From: an uncultured Atopobium sp.
GTDB lineage: Bacteria > Actinomycetota > Coriobacteriia > Coriobacteriales > Atopobiaceae
Direction: 5' to 3'
Length of the DNA: 64,000 nucleotides
Assembly (NCBI GenBank): GCA_938045565.1
Contig: CALIAZ010000002.1
Span: 124,001-188,000 of the forward strand
The notes below the pieces were generated by a model. It had not been told where the DNA came from. It did no database searches and worked only from the letters and a program-made list of their open reading frames with translations. Shown piece by piece: positions 27,996-36,558 of this stretch. Position 1 is the stretch's first letter; the number at the start of each line of letters is the position of its first letter. The translations under genes and the position numbers were made by a program.

Positions 27996-27997
27996 TA

Positions 27998-28028
27998 GAT
28001 ACGCCGACGAAAGTCGGCGTATCGTTTT
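27998..28028 (+). terminator. Strong terminator of the permease-ATPase-permease module
   Basis: Eleven-base perfect stem GATACGCCGAC/GTCGGCGTATC with a GAAA tetraloop (28009-28012), followed by GTTTT. It separates the ABC module from trpS, 89 bases downstream. Confidence 0.85.
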
Positions 28029-28116
28029 CGGCGATTAGTAACTCATTATTTAAACCATAGCTTGGAATGCGGTAAACTTACTTAGTTCACGCATTAATTT
28101 ACTTCAAGGAGTCATT

Positions 28117-29166
28117 ATGCCAAACGAAGGCAGTTATGAAGCAGCCGTTCGCCGTTCTGATGAAATCCAGGCTGATTTAGCCGAGCATGCAGGAAAGTAC
28201 AACATGCTTACAGGGGATCGTCCTACCGGAAGACTTCACCTTGGTCATTACTTTGGCACTATTGTTGAGCGCGTAAGACTCCAAAATCTTGGTGTTCATA
28301 CCAATATTATTATTGCTGACTACCAGGTCATTACAGACAGAGACACCACTGAGCATATTGCAGACAATGTCTACAATATGGTTATTGATTATCTGGCCTG
28401 CGGAATTGATCCAGAAAAGACTATGATTTTCACACATTCTGCAGTTCCAGCTCTCAACCAGCTCATGCTACCGTTCCTCTCGCTTGTTACCGAGTCCGAG
28501 CTTCATAGAAATCCAACTGTTAAGGCAGAGCAGGAAGCATCTGGACATGCTCTCACAGGTCTTCTCCTCACCTATCCTGTCCACCAGGCATGCGACATTC
28601 TCTTCTGTAAAGGAAATATTGTTCCTGTTGGTCGCGATCAGCTGCCTCACATTGAGATTACCTCTAAGATTGCCCGTCGCTTTAATGAGCGCTACGGCAA
28701 GGTGTTCCCAGAGGTTTCTGGCCTTCTCACCTCTACCCCATTGATTCCAGGTCTTGATGGACGCAAGATGAGTAAGTCTTATGGCAATGCAATCTCGCTT
28801 TCTATGACAGCCGAAGAAACTACCAAGCTTATCAAGAAGTCCAAGACTGACTCAGAGCGCATGATTACCTTTGACCCAGACAATCGTCCTGGCGTCTCTG
28901 CATTGCTTACCACTGCTGGTATTTGTACTGGTCGTAATCCAAAAGAAATTGCTGATGAGATTGGCATGGGTGGCGGCGGAGCTCTTAAAGCTTACGTCAT
29001 CGATGCTGTTAACACCTACTTTGAGCCAATTCGTCAGAAGCGTGCAGAGTTTGCAGCTCAACCGGACCTTATTCGCGACATCATCCATGACGGAAACGCT
29101 CGTGCAAACATTATTGCCAACGCAACACTCGACGAGGTTCGCGAAGCAATGGGAATGGTCTACTAA
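28117..29166 (+). CDS. trpS: Tryptophanyl-tRNA synthetase
   Basis: A 349-residue class I synthetase. The HIGH-type motif is PTGRLHLGHYFG (about 34-45) and the KMSKS motif DGRKMSKSYGNAI (about 211-223). Segments DYQVITDR and YPVHQACDILF are typical of bacterial TrpRS. The ATG follows CAAGGAG. No T-box or tryptophan-codon leader was seen in the 90 bases upstream. Confidence 0.96.
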   Translation: MPNEGSYEAAVRRSDEIQADLAEHAGKYNMLTGDRPTGRLHLGHYFGTIVERVRLQNLGVHTNIIIADYQVITDRDTTEHIADNVYNMVIDYLACGIDPEKTMIFTHSAVPALNQLMLPFLSLVTESELHRNPTVKAEQEASGHALTGLLLTYPVHQACDILFCKGNIVPVGRDQLPHIEITSKIARRFNERYGKVFPEVSGLLTSTPLIPGLDGRKMSKSYGNAISLSMTAEETTKLIKKSKTDSERMITFDPDNRPGVSALLTTAGICTGRNPKEIADEIGMGGGGALKAYVIDAVNTYFEPIRQKRAEFAAQPDLIRDIIHDGNARANIIANATLDEVREAMGMVY

Positions 29167-30498
29167 GTGTCTGAGCTCACCTTACATGTTGAACGTATGA
29201 GCTACGGTCCAGATGCCATCGCTCATACTCCAGAAGGAAAAACAGTCTTCATCTCTGGTGGCGCCGTCCCTGGAGATACTATCAGCGCACAGATTACCGA
29301 GGACACAGACAGGTTTTCTCGCGGTCAACTTGTAAAGGTCTTGGAAGCATCTGCGTTCAGAGAGCCACGCCCTAATCCCTTTGTGGTGCTCACGGGTGCC
29401 ACCCCTTGGGGTAACATGCTCTATGAGCAGCAACTTGTCGAGAAACGCAACGGCGTGATATCTGCTCTTGAACGCATTGGGCATTTTTCACACGACGATG
29501 TATCTGAGCTGGTAAAAGACATTGTTTCCCCCGGCGAACCATGGGGCTATCGCAATAAAATTGAACTGGCGTTTAAGCGCAATGGCAATAAAACCCTGGT
29601 AGGCATGTATGCACCTAATGGACAAGACATTGTTCGCATTAAAGACTGTCCGCTCTTAGATAAGAGCAACCAGAAGGCTGTTGGTGCCGTAAGCGGCGCC
29701 CTCTCCTATCTCTCGGGATCTCACGAGCTTGATATAGAACGTATTGGCATCAGAGTGTCTAGACGCACTAAAGAGCTTGAAGTGGCGCTCTGGACCGCTC
29801 CGAGCAGCTTCCCACGCACACAAATAGCCCGCGTTTTGGGTGACGCCGTAAAAGCAACAAGTGTTGTCCGCGTTATGACCAAAGGTCCAAGTAAGGCACG
29901 CCGTGTTGTAGGAGTTGAGCGCCTGAGCGGCTCTGGCTCATGGAGCGAGCTTATTGATGGCCAGAAGATGCTGCTTTCTGCACCTTCGTTTTTCCAGGTC
30001 AACACTAAAGGTGCCGAGAAACTCATTGAGCTTGTACTTTCTGGTTTGGATGTTCAGCCAGATGACGAAGCTATGGACCTCTATTGTGGAGCAGGAACCT
30101 TTACACTTCCCCTCGCAAAACGCGCAGGATTTGTTTCTGCTGTTGAAGCCTATGGTCCTGCCGTTAGAGATCTTCGCCGCAACCTTGAGCTAGCCAGGCT
30201 TGATAACGTTGACGCAGTAGGCGGAGACGCAGGCAGAGAATTCCCCGATACAGATGCTGACGTGATTATTGTTGATCCTCCTCGTGCAGGACTTGCTCCT
30301 GAAGTGATACAGCAACTTTCCAGGCAGTCTGTACGTGCTATTGCCTACGTTTCTTGTGATCCTGCAACACTAGCGCGTGATCTTAAACGCTTTGTTGAGA
30401 TTGGCTCATACAAACCAGTAAGTGTGACCCCGGTGGATCTATTCCCACAGACCTTCCATGTAGAAAACGTTTGTCTACTGAAGCGGATAGCCCGCTGA
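29167..30498 (+). CDS. RNA uracil-5-methyltransferase (TrmA/RlmD family) without iron-sulfur cysteines
   Basis: A 443-residue SAM-dependent methyltransferase. An N-terminal TRAM-like domain (1-60) precedes a central region and the C-terminal Rossmann domain: MDLYCGAGTFTLPLA (about 302-316), VDPPRAGL (about 368) and the catalytic cysteine in YVSCDPATLARDL (about 397). The CxxxxxCxxC cluster of E. coli RlmD is absent; its place reads NPFVVLTGATPWGN, so this is the cluster-free form. Substrate (U747, U1939 or tRNA U54) cannot be told from the sequence. GTG start directly after the trpS stop; no better start is visible. Confidence 0.88.
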   Translation: MSELTLHVERMSYGPDAIAHTPEGKTVFISGGAVPGDTISAQITEDTDRFSRGQLVKVLEASAFREPRPNPFVVLTGATPWGNMLYEQQLVEKRNGVISALERIGHFSHDDVSELVKDIVSPGEPWGYRNKIELAFKRNGNKTLVGMYAPNGQDIVRIKDCPLLDKSNQKAVGAVSGALSYLSGSHELDIERIGIRVSRRTKELEVALWTAPSSFPRTQIARVLGDAVKATSVVRVMTKGPSKARRVVGVERLSGSGSWSELIDGQKMLLSAPSFFQVNTKGAEKLIELVLSGLDVQPDDEAMDLYCGAGTFTLPLAKRAGFVSAVEAYGPAVRDLRRNLELARLDNVDAVGGDAGREFPDTDADVIIVDPPRAGLAPEVIQQLSRQSVRAIAYVSCDPATLARDLKRFVEIGSYKPVSVTPVDLFPQTFHVENVCLLKRIAR

Positions 30499-30584
30499 AA
30501 TTGATACGGTGGAGGCCAAAGAAGACGTTTAATGGCACTAAGTATGATTTCTCAATAGATAAGAAAGAGACGCGTGGCCCACTG

Positions 30585-31115
30585 ATGAAAGAAGAATGCA
30601 AGAGCCTTATTACTCTTTATACACCGTCATTAAAAGATCTTGGGTTTCGTCAGAAGATGATGGCAGACGAAGAAACAATGTCATATAACCATGCATGGGG
30701 AGGTACAATTCCTTTCCCAAAAGAGACTTGGCATGGCTGGTATGATTTTTGGATTGTAGAGCATGAGAATAAACGTTATTACAGGTATTTAAAGGATAGC
30801 GGCGGTCATTTTATTGGAGAGGTCGCCTATCACTTTGATAGCGATAAGAATATTTATCTTGCAGACGTCATAGTCTACGCACCATATAGAAAAATGGGCT
30901 ACGGCAGCATTGGATTAAATTTGCTGTGTAACGCGGCTAAACAGAACGGTATTAAGCAGCTCTATGATGATATCGCCATAGACAATCCATCAGTCACGAT
31001 GTTTTTTAAGAATGGATTTGTTGAAGAGTACAGGACTAGTGAAATTGTTATGCTCAAAAAAGAGCTAAGTGCATCCACCTTGCACTCAGGGTGTGAAGTG
31101 GGAAATGTTAATTAA
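30585..31115 (+). CDS. GNAT-family N-acetyltransferase
   Basis: A 176-residue protein from the ATG at 30585. The acetyl-CoA-binding core is seen as ADVIVYAPYRKMGYGSIGLNLL (split: VYAPYRKMGYGSIG, about 105-118) followed by DNPSVTMFFKNGFVEEYR, the usual last strand. The open frame extends to 30471 over the rlmD-like gene end, but those residues do not look like GNAT sequence. The Shine-Dalgarno site is poor. Substrate is unknown. This is the first gene of a block whose base composition and content differ from the flanking housekeeping genes. Confidence 0.75.
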   Translation: MKEECKSLITLYTPSLKDLGFRQKMMADEETMSYNHAWGGTIPFPKETWHGWYDFWIVEHENKRYYRYLKDSGGHFIGEVAYHFDSDKNIYLADVIVYAPYRKMGYGSIGLNLLCNAAKQNGIKQLYDDIAIDNPSVTMFFKNGFVEEYRTSEIVMLKKELSASTLHSGCEVGNVN

Positions 31116-31245
31116 GCACGATTCATGCATAGGATGATGAAGGATGAATTTCTTAAAATGATACAAAGTTTGGTGGCTGTCGCTTAGAATAACACTGTAA
31201 ATAAGGGCTTATTGTAGACTTACGAAACGGAAGAACGTGAATGAA

Positions 31246-31275
31246 AGTCCGGCGTGAATTGACGCTGGATTTTTT
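31246..31275 (+). terminator. Rho-independent terminator downstream of the GNAT gene
   Basis: Ten-base stem AGTCCGGCGT/ACGCTGGATT with two G-T pairs and loop GAATTG, followed by TTTT. It lies 130 bases after the GNAT stop; no gene is evident between. Confidence 0.65.
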
Positions 31276-31354
31276 AGGGGGTGTCTTTTATAAACACAAA
31301 GCTATCTCATTATTTGCTTGTTATAGCTCTATAAATCTAGTATTTATGCCTAAT

Positions 31355-31861
31355 CTAAATATCCAAAAACTCATAAGGCTTTTCCGAAAGAGAAGATTCG
31401 CAGCACTCGGCAAGATACACATCCTTTTCCTTTAGGCTCTCTATGTCAGGATATACGTTTAACACTCTGTCCCCCAGATTCCAAAAATCATGTGACCAAG
31501 ACTGCGGGTTTTCCCATACGTGTGGATTTCCTTTCGCCCAATTCGGAAGCTCCTTGCGAACCTTGGTTGCCACCGCAAGCTGCTCTTTTGCAGTTTTATA
31601 AATCTTGTCAATCCTTATTCCACCGTCTACCGGACGTTCTACACGAGTAATCTCCATACCATAGAACATTACCTTTCTTCTTACCCCTTTTTCATAGAGG
31701 TTTAACTCAATCTTGTCATATCCTTCGCTTTTGTTGTGTTGAACACTTAGAAAGTCCTGAAGTGCCTGTATCACAGCGGCAGAAACACTTCCGGCGTACT
31801 TGGCAGCATCATCAAATAAGTGTAGATCAGCTTCTGCAACATAAATATTTTTTGTGGCCAT
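31355..31861 (-). CDS. EXLDI-type protein with ribbon-helix-helix-like N-terminus
   Basis: A 168-residue protein. Residues 1-40 (ATKNIYVAEADLHLFDDAAK, then SVSAAVIQAL) resemble a ribbon-helix-helix DNA-binding fold. The last residues YEFLDI match the C-terminal ExLDI signature that names the EXLDI family; I recall it as uncharacterised and scattered in Firmicutes and Actinobacteria. ATG at 31861 is preferred over one six bases upstream because AGAAGG then has a seven-base spacer. A strong promoter overlapped by a palindrome lies 50-90 bases upstream, which suggests autoregulation. Function unknown. Confidence 0.75.
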   Translation of the reverse strand: MATKNIYVAEADLHLFDDAAKYAGSVSAAVIQALQDFLSVQHNKSEGYDKIELNLYEKGVRRKVMFYGMEITRVERPVDGGIRIDKIYKTAKEQLAVATKVRKELPNWAKGNPHVWENPQSWSHDFWNLGDRVLNVYPDIESLKEKDVYLAECCESSLSEKPYEFLDI

Positions 31862-31910
31862 AACCATACCTTCTTATTTTTGTAACTTGTATCTGAAGTT
31901 TAGTATCTAT

Positions 31911-31930
31911 ATAACTATGAACATAGTTAT
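31911..31930. promoter_or_regulatory. Palindromic operator upstream of the EXLDI gene
   Basis: ATAACTATG-AA-CATAGTTAT is a perfect nine-base inverted repeat with a two-base centre. It overlaps the -10 element of the minus-strand promoter, where a bound dimer would block RNA polymerase. The EXLDI protein itself is the obvious candidate ligand. Confidence 0.65.
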
Positions 31931-31954
31931 AATCATATAGAGCTATTTTGTCAA
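31926..31954 (-). promoter_or_regulatory. Promoter of the EXLDI gene
   Basis: On the minus strand TTGACA (31954-31949) and TATAAC (31931-31926) are separated by exactly 17 bases, a near-consensus housekeeping promoter. The start codon is about 65 bases downstream. Confidence 0.7.
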
Positions 31955-31999
31955 GATAGACTTTCTTTCCATCATTATGATGTTGAAGACTGTGATTCT

Positions 32000-32176
32000 T
32001 CACTGATACTGGGAGCCTAATATCAAAATGCAATATACAAAGTTCTTCGTTTTTGCACAAAAAAGGATGATTCTGCAACCATCCCCTATTACTGTATTCC
32101 AGTTATAAACATTTCCCTTAATTGATTTTGCTCTATAAGTTTCCTTGGCATCTATTTCTGTAAATTTATCCTTCAT
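32000..32176 (-). other. Possible 58-residue reading frame in an otherwise gene-free stretch
   Basis: The 450 bases between the EXLDI promoter and the ABC exporter hold no certain gene. One minus-strand frame (ATG at 32176, stop at 32000) encodes 58 residues starting MKDKFTEIDAKETYRAK. Its composition is protein-like at first, but it has no ribosome binding site, its ATG lies inside a hairpin arm, and the C-terminal half is hydrophobic without pattern. It may be a fragment of a lost gene. Confidence 0.2.
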
Positions 32177-32205
32177 TAGTAGCTTTGCAGCTACTAATGA
32201 AGGAT
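32168..32205. repeat. 17-bp perfect hairpin
   Basis: ATCCTTCATTAGTAGCT (32168-32184) is exactly complementary to 32189-32205 across the loop TTGC. On the plus strand TTTC follows, on the minus strand AAATTTA. It could end transcripts from the exporter operon on the minus strand, but the T run is short and better placed for the plus strand. Confidence 0.65.
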
Positions 32206-32207
32206 TT

Positions 32208-32367
32208 TCAGGTATTGGTCTTTTGTAGCAACGCTATAGTCTCCACATGTGCTGCTTGTTCTGGAGAAAAGGCAGATGACATGTATCTTTCCAATAATCA
32301 GCTCGCAGACAATCCCTGCAATCAGAGTAATCGGAATCATGATCCCATAACCTAAAATTGCATATAC
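32208..32367 (-). pseudogene. Frameshifted remnant of a membrane protein gene
   Basis: Directly downstream of the ABC exporter the minus strand reads a membrane-like segment (GYGIMIPITLIAGIVCELII) in one frame. In another frame it continues with a hydrophilic tail starting YMSSAFSPEQAAHVETIALL and ending at a stop at 32208. Together they look like the end of a membrane protein broken by a frameshift. In Firmicutes, similar TetR/ABC-pair clusters can be followed by ECF-transporter S-component genes, so this may be such a relic; that identification is only a suggestion. Confidence 0.35.
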
Positions 32368-32406
32368 CAATTTTTATGTCGAAGATGTTGTTGTTAGTTC
32401 CAAACT

Positions 32407-34143
32407 TTAATTTGCGAATCTCCAGCTTTCCGCCTTGCTTCTCGATTCGATAAGATCTCGATAAAGACCTCCTTGCAGCATCAATTCATCATGTGTGCCG
32501 CACTGCTCAATCCCTGCTTTGTTCAGTACCAAAATCCGGTTTGCATTACGAATCGTCTTCAAGCGGTGCGCGATCATGATGACGGTTTTGTTTTGAGTAA
32601 GGGCTTCAATGGCTGCTTTCAGCTTGTCTTCGTTTTCCGGATCAACATTTGCAGTAGCTTCATCAAAGATGATAATCGGTGCATCTTTCAGCATTGCTCT
32701 GGCAATTGAGATGCGCTGTTTTTCACCACCGGAAAGACTTGTTCCACCTTCTCCAATCATGCTCTGATAGCCATCGGGCAAGGCGGAAATAAAGTCATGG
32801 CACTGGGCCTTTTTTGCCGCCGCAATCACATCATCGCGACTGGCATTTGGGCATCCGAATTTAATGTTGTTTTCAATCGTATCGGCAAAAAGATAGACAT
32901 CTTGGAAGACCATCGAAATATTATTCATGAGATATTCAAGGGAGTAATCTTTTATGTTCTTTCCTCCGAGGCGAATCTCTCCTGAATTGACATCCCAAAA
33001 GCGAGAGATCAAATTGCAAAAAGTTGTTTTCCCTGAACCAGACGGCCCTACGATAGCCGTCATTGATCTTTCAGGGATATAGCAAGACACATTATTTAAG
33101 ATTGGTTTTTCGCCATAGGCAAAGGAAACATTTTTAAATTCAATATCGTGTTGCTGAAGTGCATCATTGATATGACCTTCCGGCATATCTTGCATTTGAT
33201 TGACGTAATCATAAGAATCCATCGCGTTGTCAATGGTTCTAAGCATGGCCATAGCACTACCAGAAGCCAATAAACTGTTAAAAATCACAAAACTGGCAAC
33301 CAGCGTCATAATGGTATAGTCCAAAGAAAGCTCTCCCGAAAAGAAGCATGAAAGTGCTGTGGCAATCATAACCGAAATCGTGATCGCAATGATGATTTTC
33401 AGCAGTACCGTGTAAGGTGTAACGGCCTTTTCAAGGCTCAACGTCGATTTTTTTGTTTCTTCAAAACTTTGATCTAGCTTGTTGTTATTTTGTCCGCCCA
33501 AGTTATAGGACTTGATGATCTGCATACCTTGCAAGGTTGCCAGAACTTCTTTCGTGAGATCGTTTTGTACAACAGAAACTCGATCCAAACTCTTTTTAGA
33601 TCTTTGCTGCATTAAGGCGGCCGCCGCCAAGAAAATCAAAGACCCAGCGATAGCAATGAGTGCAATTTTCCAGTGCAGCATAAAAAGGGATAGGATAAAT
33701 ACCACGGTTACAAGCAGACCGCCGAATACCATAATAAAAAGTACGGGCACCCAAGTTTCGAGACTGTCCAACTTTGTCGTCGCAATGGCCGTTAAATTTC
33801 CTAAGCTAAAATCATTGAAAAAACCCATTGGCACTTTTTTGATTTTTTCTCCCATAGCGATACGCTTATTTGCGGCTGTAAAATAGCCGGCATGCGTTTG
33901 CTTAAGCATGGAATTTTTCTTAGAAATAATGATGCCCAGTAAGGAAAGCAATAAGAATGCGCTGCACATACCAATTGTCTGCCACGTAATTTCCTGCTTT
34001 ATAATCGCCGCAATGACCAAATAGATGGCCATAAATTGAAAAACGTTAAAAATCGCGCCCAAAAAACTCCAGATCACCGAAGAGCGGATCATTCCTTGCT
34101 CACGCTCTGCAAATTTCCATAACTTCTTAAATGTATTAATCAT
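32407..34143 (-). CDS. ABC exporter half-transporter, second subunit
   Basis: A 578-residue protein with an N-terminal six-helix exporter membrane domain (about 15-310) and a C-terminal ATPase: Walker A GPSGSGKTT, signature SLSGGEKQRISIARAML, Walker B IIIFDEATANVD, and H-loop IAHRLKTI. Start ATG at 34143 after GAGGTGAAG, overlapping the preceding gene by 8 nt. It pairs with the upstream half-transporter as a heterodimer. Such TetR-controlled pairs in oral and gut bacteria include drug exporters of the TetAB type; drug export is the likeliest role but substrate is not shown. Codon use is Firmicutes-like. Confidence 0.87.
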   Translation of the reverse strand: MINTFKKLWKFAEREQGMIRSSVIWSFLGAIFNVFQFMAIYLVIAAIIKQEITWQTIGMCSAFLLLSLLGIIISKKNSMLKQTHAGYFTAANKRIAMGEKIKKVPMGFFNDFSLGNLTAIATTKLDSLETWVPVLFIMVFGGLLVTVVFILSLFMLHWKIALIAIAGSLIFLAAAALMQQRSKKSLDRVSVVQNDLTKEVLATLQGMQIIKSYNLGGQNNNKLDQSFEETKKSTLSLEKAVTPYTVLLKIIIAITISVMIATALSCFFSGELSLDYTIMTLVASFVIFNSLLASGSAMAMLRTIDNAMDSYDYVNQMQDMPEGHINDALQQHDIEFKNVSFAYGEKPILNNVSCYIPERSMTAIVGPSGSGKTTFCNLISRFWDVNSGEIRLGGKNIKDYSLEYLMNNISMVFQDVYLFADTIENNIKFGCPNASRDDVIAAAKKAQCHDFISALPDGYQSMIGEGGTSLSGGEKQRISIARAMLKDAPIIIFDEATANVDPENEDKLKAAIEALTQNKTVIMIAHRLKTIRNANRILVLNKAGIEQCGTHDELMLQGGLYRDLIESRSKAESWRFAN

Positions 34144-35854
34144 TTTCTTCACCTCGCATGGCCGCACTCCACAATTCTTGGTAAACCGGAGAATCTTTTA
34201 AGAGTTCATCGTGTGTTCCGTGATTTTCAACATGTCCATCATGGATTACAAATATTTGATCCACATCTGCAATGGTTTTCAGTCGATGGGCAATAATAAT
34301 GAGCGTTTTGCCTTTTACCAATGTGGCGATGGCATCTTGCAAAATAGCTTCGTTTTCAGGATCAATATAGGAAGTGGCTTCATCCAAAATGACAATCGGT
34401 GCATCTTTGAGCATGGCGCGTGCAATAGAGATGCGCTGGCGCTCACCGCCGGAGAGATGCCCGCCACCTTCTCCGGCAACCGTTTCATAGCCTTGTGAGA
34501 GCTTCATAATGAAATCGTGGCAGCCCGATTTTTTAGCGATTTCTATAATTTCCTCATCCGTTGCATCTTTTTTGCCGATGCGAATATTATCTTTAATGGA
34601 AATATCAAACAAATAATTGTCTTGAGATACATAAGAAATAGCATCCGACAGCTGTTCTAAAGACATATCCGTGAGAGCTATGCCACCAATTGTTATGGTG
34701 CCACTATCGGTATCCCAAAATCCGGCGAGGAGCTTTGCAACGGTCGATTTTCCTGAGCCAGAATACCCGACGAGTGCATTAACACTACCTTCATTGATGT
34801 GCAGATTGACATCCTTGATAACCTGTTTGTTGTCATCATAAGAGAAATTCACGTGATCGAAAGTGATGTCATAGCGTGAAATGTTTTGTGTACCGGTTGC
34901 GTGGGACAACTCTTTTGAGTTGAGAACTTTTTCAATCTCACCGGCAATGGTTTTGATGCGACCCATATCGTCCTCATAAGACATCACCTGCATGATATTT
35001 GAGATTGTGCCAAACGATAAAACAATCAACATCAAAAGATGAGCGCCGCTTAGGCTACCTTGCATACAGAAGAAAAGACCAAATGGAATGATGGTTAAAA
35101 TACCCATCGGTGCAAGCGACATGCTCACCGCATAGTCGTTGTTGTTCGAACCCATCCACTTGCAGTAATAATCTGCTTTGGCATAAACATTATCGCTGTA
35201 TTTTTTATAGGATGTATCGCCTTGATTAAAGGACTTAATGACCTCAATGCCGTTGATATATTCCACAATCGAGTTGTTCATGTCTTGACCGATTTTGACT
35301 GCTTTGGGAAACATTTTAGGCATACGCTTCATCGGGCCGACCATAAAGAACATTCCGATTACAAGAGGAACCAGTGCCAAGAGCGAAACGCGCCAATCGA
35401 GTACAAACATGTAAACAAGAAGTAAAACCGGGCCAACAATATTAGCGGTCATTTCAGGAATCAGGTGTGCCAGGGTTGTTTCCATGCTGTCAACTTGATT
35501 CACGATGACATCTTTTAGCTTTCCTGTGCTTAAATTCAAAATGTTTCCTAACGGCATTTTGAAAAGTTTGTCCATGATATCTCGCCTAATTTCACACAAA
35601 GCACCATAGGTCGCTGTATGAGAAATCGTGGTGGAAATACCCATAAAAACTTCTTTTGCGCACAGCAGTGCGAGAATACTGAGGACTCCTTTAGTATAAA
35701 AAGCAAAATCTGTATTCCCCGCAATGAGGGCAACGATCATTTTGCTCAAAAGCACATAGGTAAAAAGTCCTGCCAGTACACCCAAAACGGCCAAAAGAAT
35801 CGAGAAAAAGTAGCCGGTCTTATTTTTGGCGATGTACTTTTTCAATAAGTTCAT
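34136..35854 (-). CDS. ABC exporter half-transporter, first subunit
   Basis: A 572-residue fused permease-ATPase. The membrane domain covers about 10-300. The ATPase has Walker A GYSGSGKST, signature HLSGGERQRISIARAML, Walker B IVILDEATSYID and the switch histidine in IIAHRLKTI. Both catalytic glutamates are present, in this and the partner subunit, so neither site is obviously degenerate. The ATG at 35854 has AAGGAGG nine bases upstream; a longer frame to 35962 lacks such a site and overlaps the leader. It lies 73 nt after the TetR gene in the same direction. Confidence 0.87.
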   Translation of the reverse strand: MNLLKKYIAKNKTGYFFSILLAVLGVLAGLFTYVLLSKMIVALIAGNTDFAFYTKGVLSILALLCAKEVFMGISTTISHTATYGALCEIRRDIMDKLFKMPLGNILNLSTGKLKDVIVNQVDSMETTLAHLIPEMTANIVGPVLLLVYMFVLDWRVSLLALVPLVIGMFFMVGPMKRMPKMFPKAVKIGQDMNNSIVEYINGIEVIKSFNQGDTSYKKYSDNVYAKADYYCKWMGSNNNDYAVSMSLAPMGILTIIPFGLFFCMQGSLSGAHLLMLIVLSFGTISNIMQVMSYEDDMGRIKTIAGEIEKVLNSKELSHATGTQNISRYDITFDHVNFSYDDNKQVIKDVNLHINEGSVNALVGYSGSGKSTVAKLLAGFWDTDSGTITIGGIALTDMSLEQLSDAISYVSQDNYLFDISIKDNIRIGKKDATDEEIIEIAKKSGCHDFIMKLSQGYETVAGEGGGHLSGGERQRISIARAMLKDAPIVILDEATSYIDPENEAILQDAIATLVKGKTLIIIAHRLKTIADVDQIFVIHDGHVENHGTHDELLKDSPVYQELWSAAMRGEEND

Positions 35855-35927
35855 ATCAAAAAACCTCCTTAGTAAATGAATGAAATGCGGAAATTGATGA
35901 AAGATTTTAGAGTCCGGAAACTTCCGC

Positions 35928-36521
35928 TTACTGAAAAGTCGAACGAGTAAAATAACCTTCAAGCATGGATACCAAGTGCTGTCTGTTCTTTAGAAAATTT
36001 TCATGCGTATCTAAAATTTCACAGGATAACAAGCTTGCATTGATGAGATTCGTTACAAATTCATAGTCATCATCAGTAAGCAATCCGCAGTCGTACCCAT
36101 TCATAAAATTCTTAAAGTAAGTAATAGAATCCCTCTTGAGTTTTTCATATAATGCATTAAGCTGTTCATTTTTCTTAATCTCACCAAGAAACATGACATA
36201 GATAGACGTAAAAGAATTATTCGCCAACATTTTATCGACGACAACTTCAGCCAAGATATGTGGCGTAAGCTTGTTCCCCATATGTTGAACCGTGTTTGTT
36301 ACCGTTGCTTCACGCATCCTGCTTCCTCTGTCCATAATGTCGTAGAGGATTTCTGCCGTATTTTTGTAGTAATGGTATAACCCGCCGGCTGATAAACCGG
36401 ATTTTTCACGAACATCATCCATCGTTGTATTGTTAAAGCCCTTAGAAGAAAAGAGTGCCATAGCAGCCTTTTGAATGTCTTCCTTACGCATTTCCGGATC
36501 TAATCGTTCTCTGGCCATCAT
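35928..36521 (-). CDS. TetR-family transcriptional regulator
   Basis: A 197-residue protein. The N-terminal helix-turn-helix is typical: RKEDIQKAAMALFSSKGF then NTTMDDVREKSGLSAGGLYH followed by YYKNTAEILYDIM. The C-terminal part is the variable ligand-binding domain. Two adjacent ATGs at 36521 and 36518 follow GGAAAGG; either could be used. A perfect palindrome lies directly upstream, between the promoter and the start codon. The gene is first in an operon with the ABC exporter pair, so it should repress its own operon until an inducer binds. Confidence 0.9.
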   Translation of the reverse strand: MMARERLDPEMRKEDIQKAAMALFSSKGFNNTTMDDVREKSGLSAGGLYHYYKNTAEILYDIMDRGSRMREATVTNTVQHMGNKLTPHILAEVVVDKMLANNSFTSIYVMFLGEIKKNEQLNALYEKLKRDSITYFKNFMNGYDCGLLTDDDYEFVTNLINASLLSCEILDTHENFLKNRQHLVSMLEGYFTRSTFQ

Positions 36522-36529
36522 TTTCCTTT

Positions 36530-36555
36530 CCTTACCGAGATTATTCTCGGTAAGG
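36530..36555. promoter_or_regulatory. TetR-type operator
   Basis: CCTTACCGAGA-TTAT-TCTCGGTAAGG is a perfect 11-base inverted repeat with a four-base centre. It begins four bases downstream of the -10 box and ends nine bases before the start codon, the standard position for a TetR autorepressor site. Confidence 0.8.
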
Positions 36556-36558
36556 AGC

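Noticed and set aside
30471..30584. N-terminal extension of the GNAT protein by 38 residues
   Set aside because: It overlaps the methyltransferase gene end, its residues are not GNAT-like and no start signal supports it.
31827..32078. 83-residue minus-strand frame upstream of the EXLDI gene
   Set aside because: It runs through the promoter and operator and continues in another frame over the EXLDI start, so it is unlikely to be translated.
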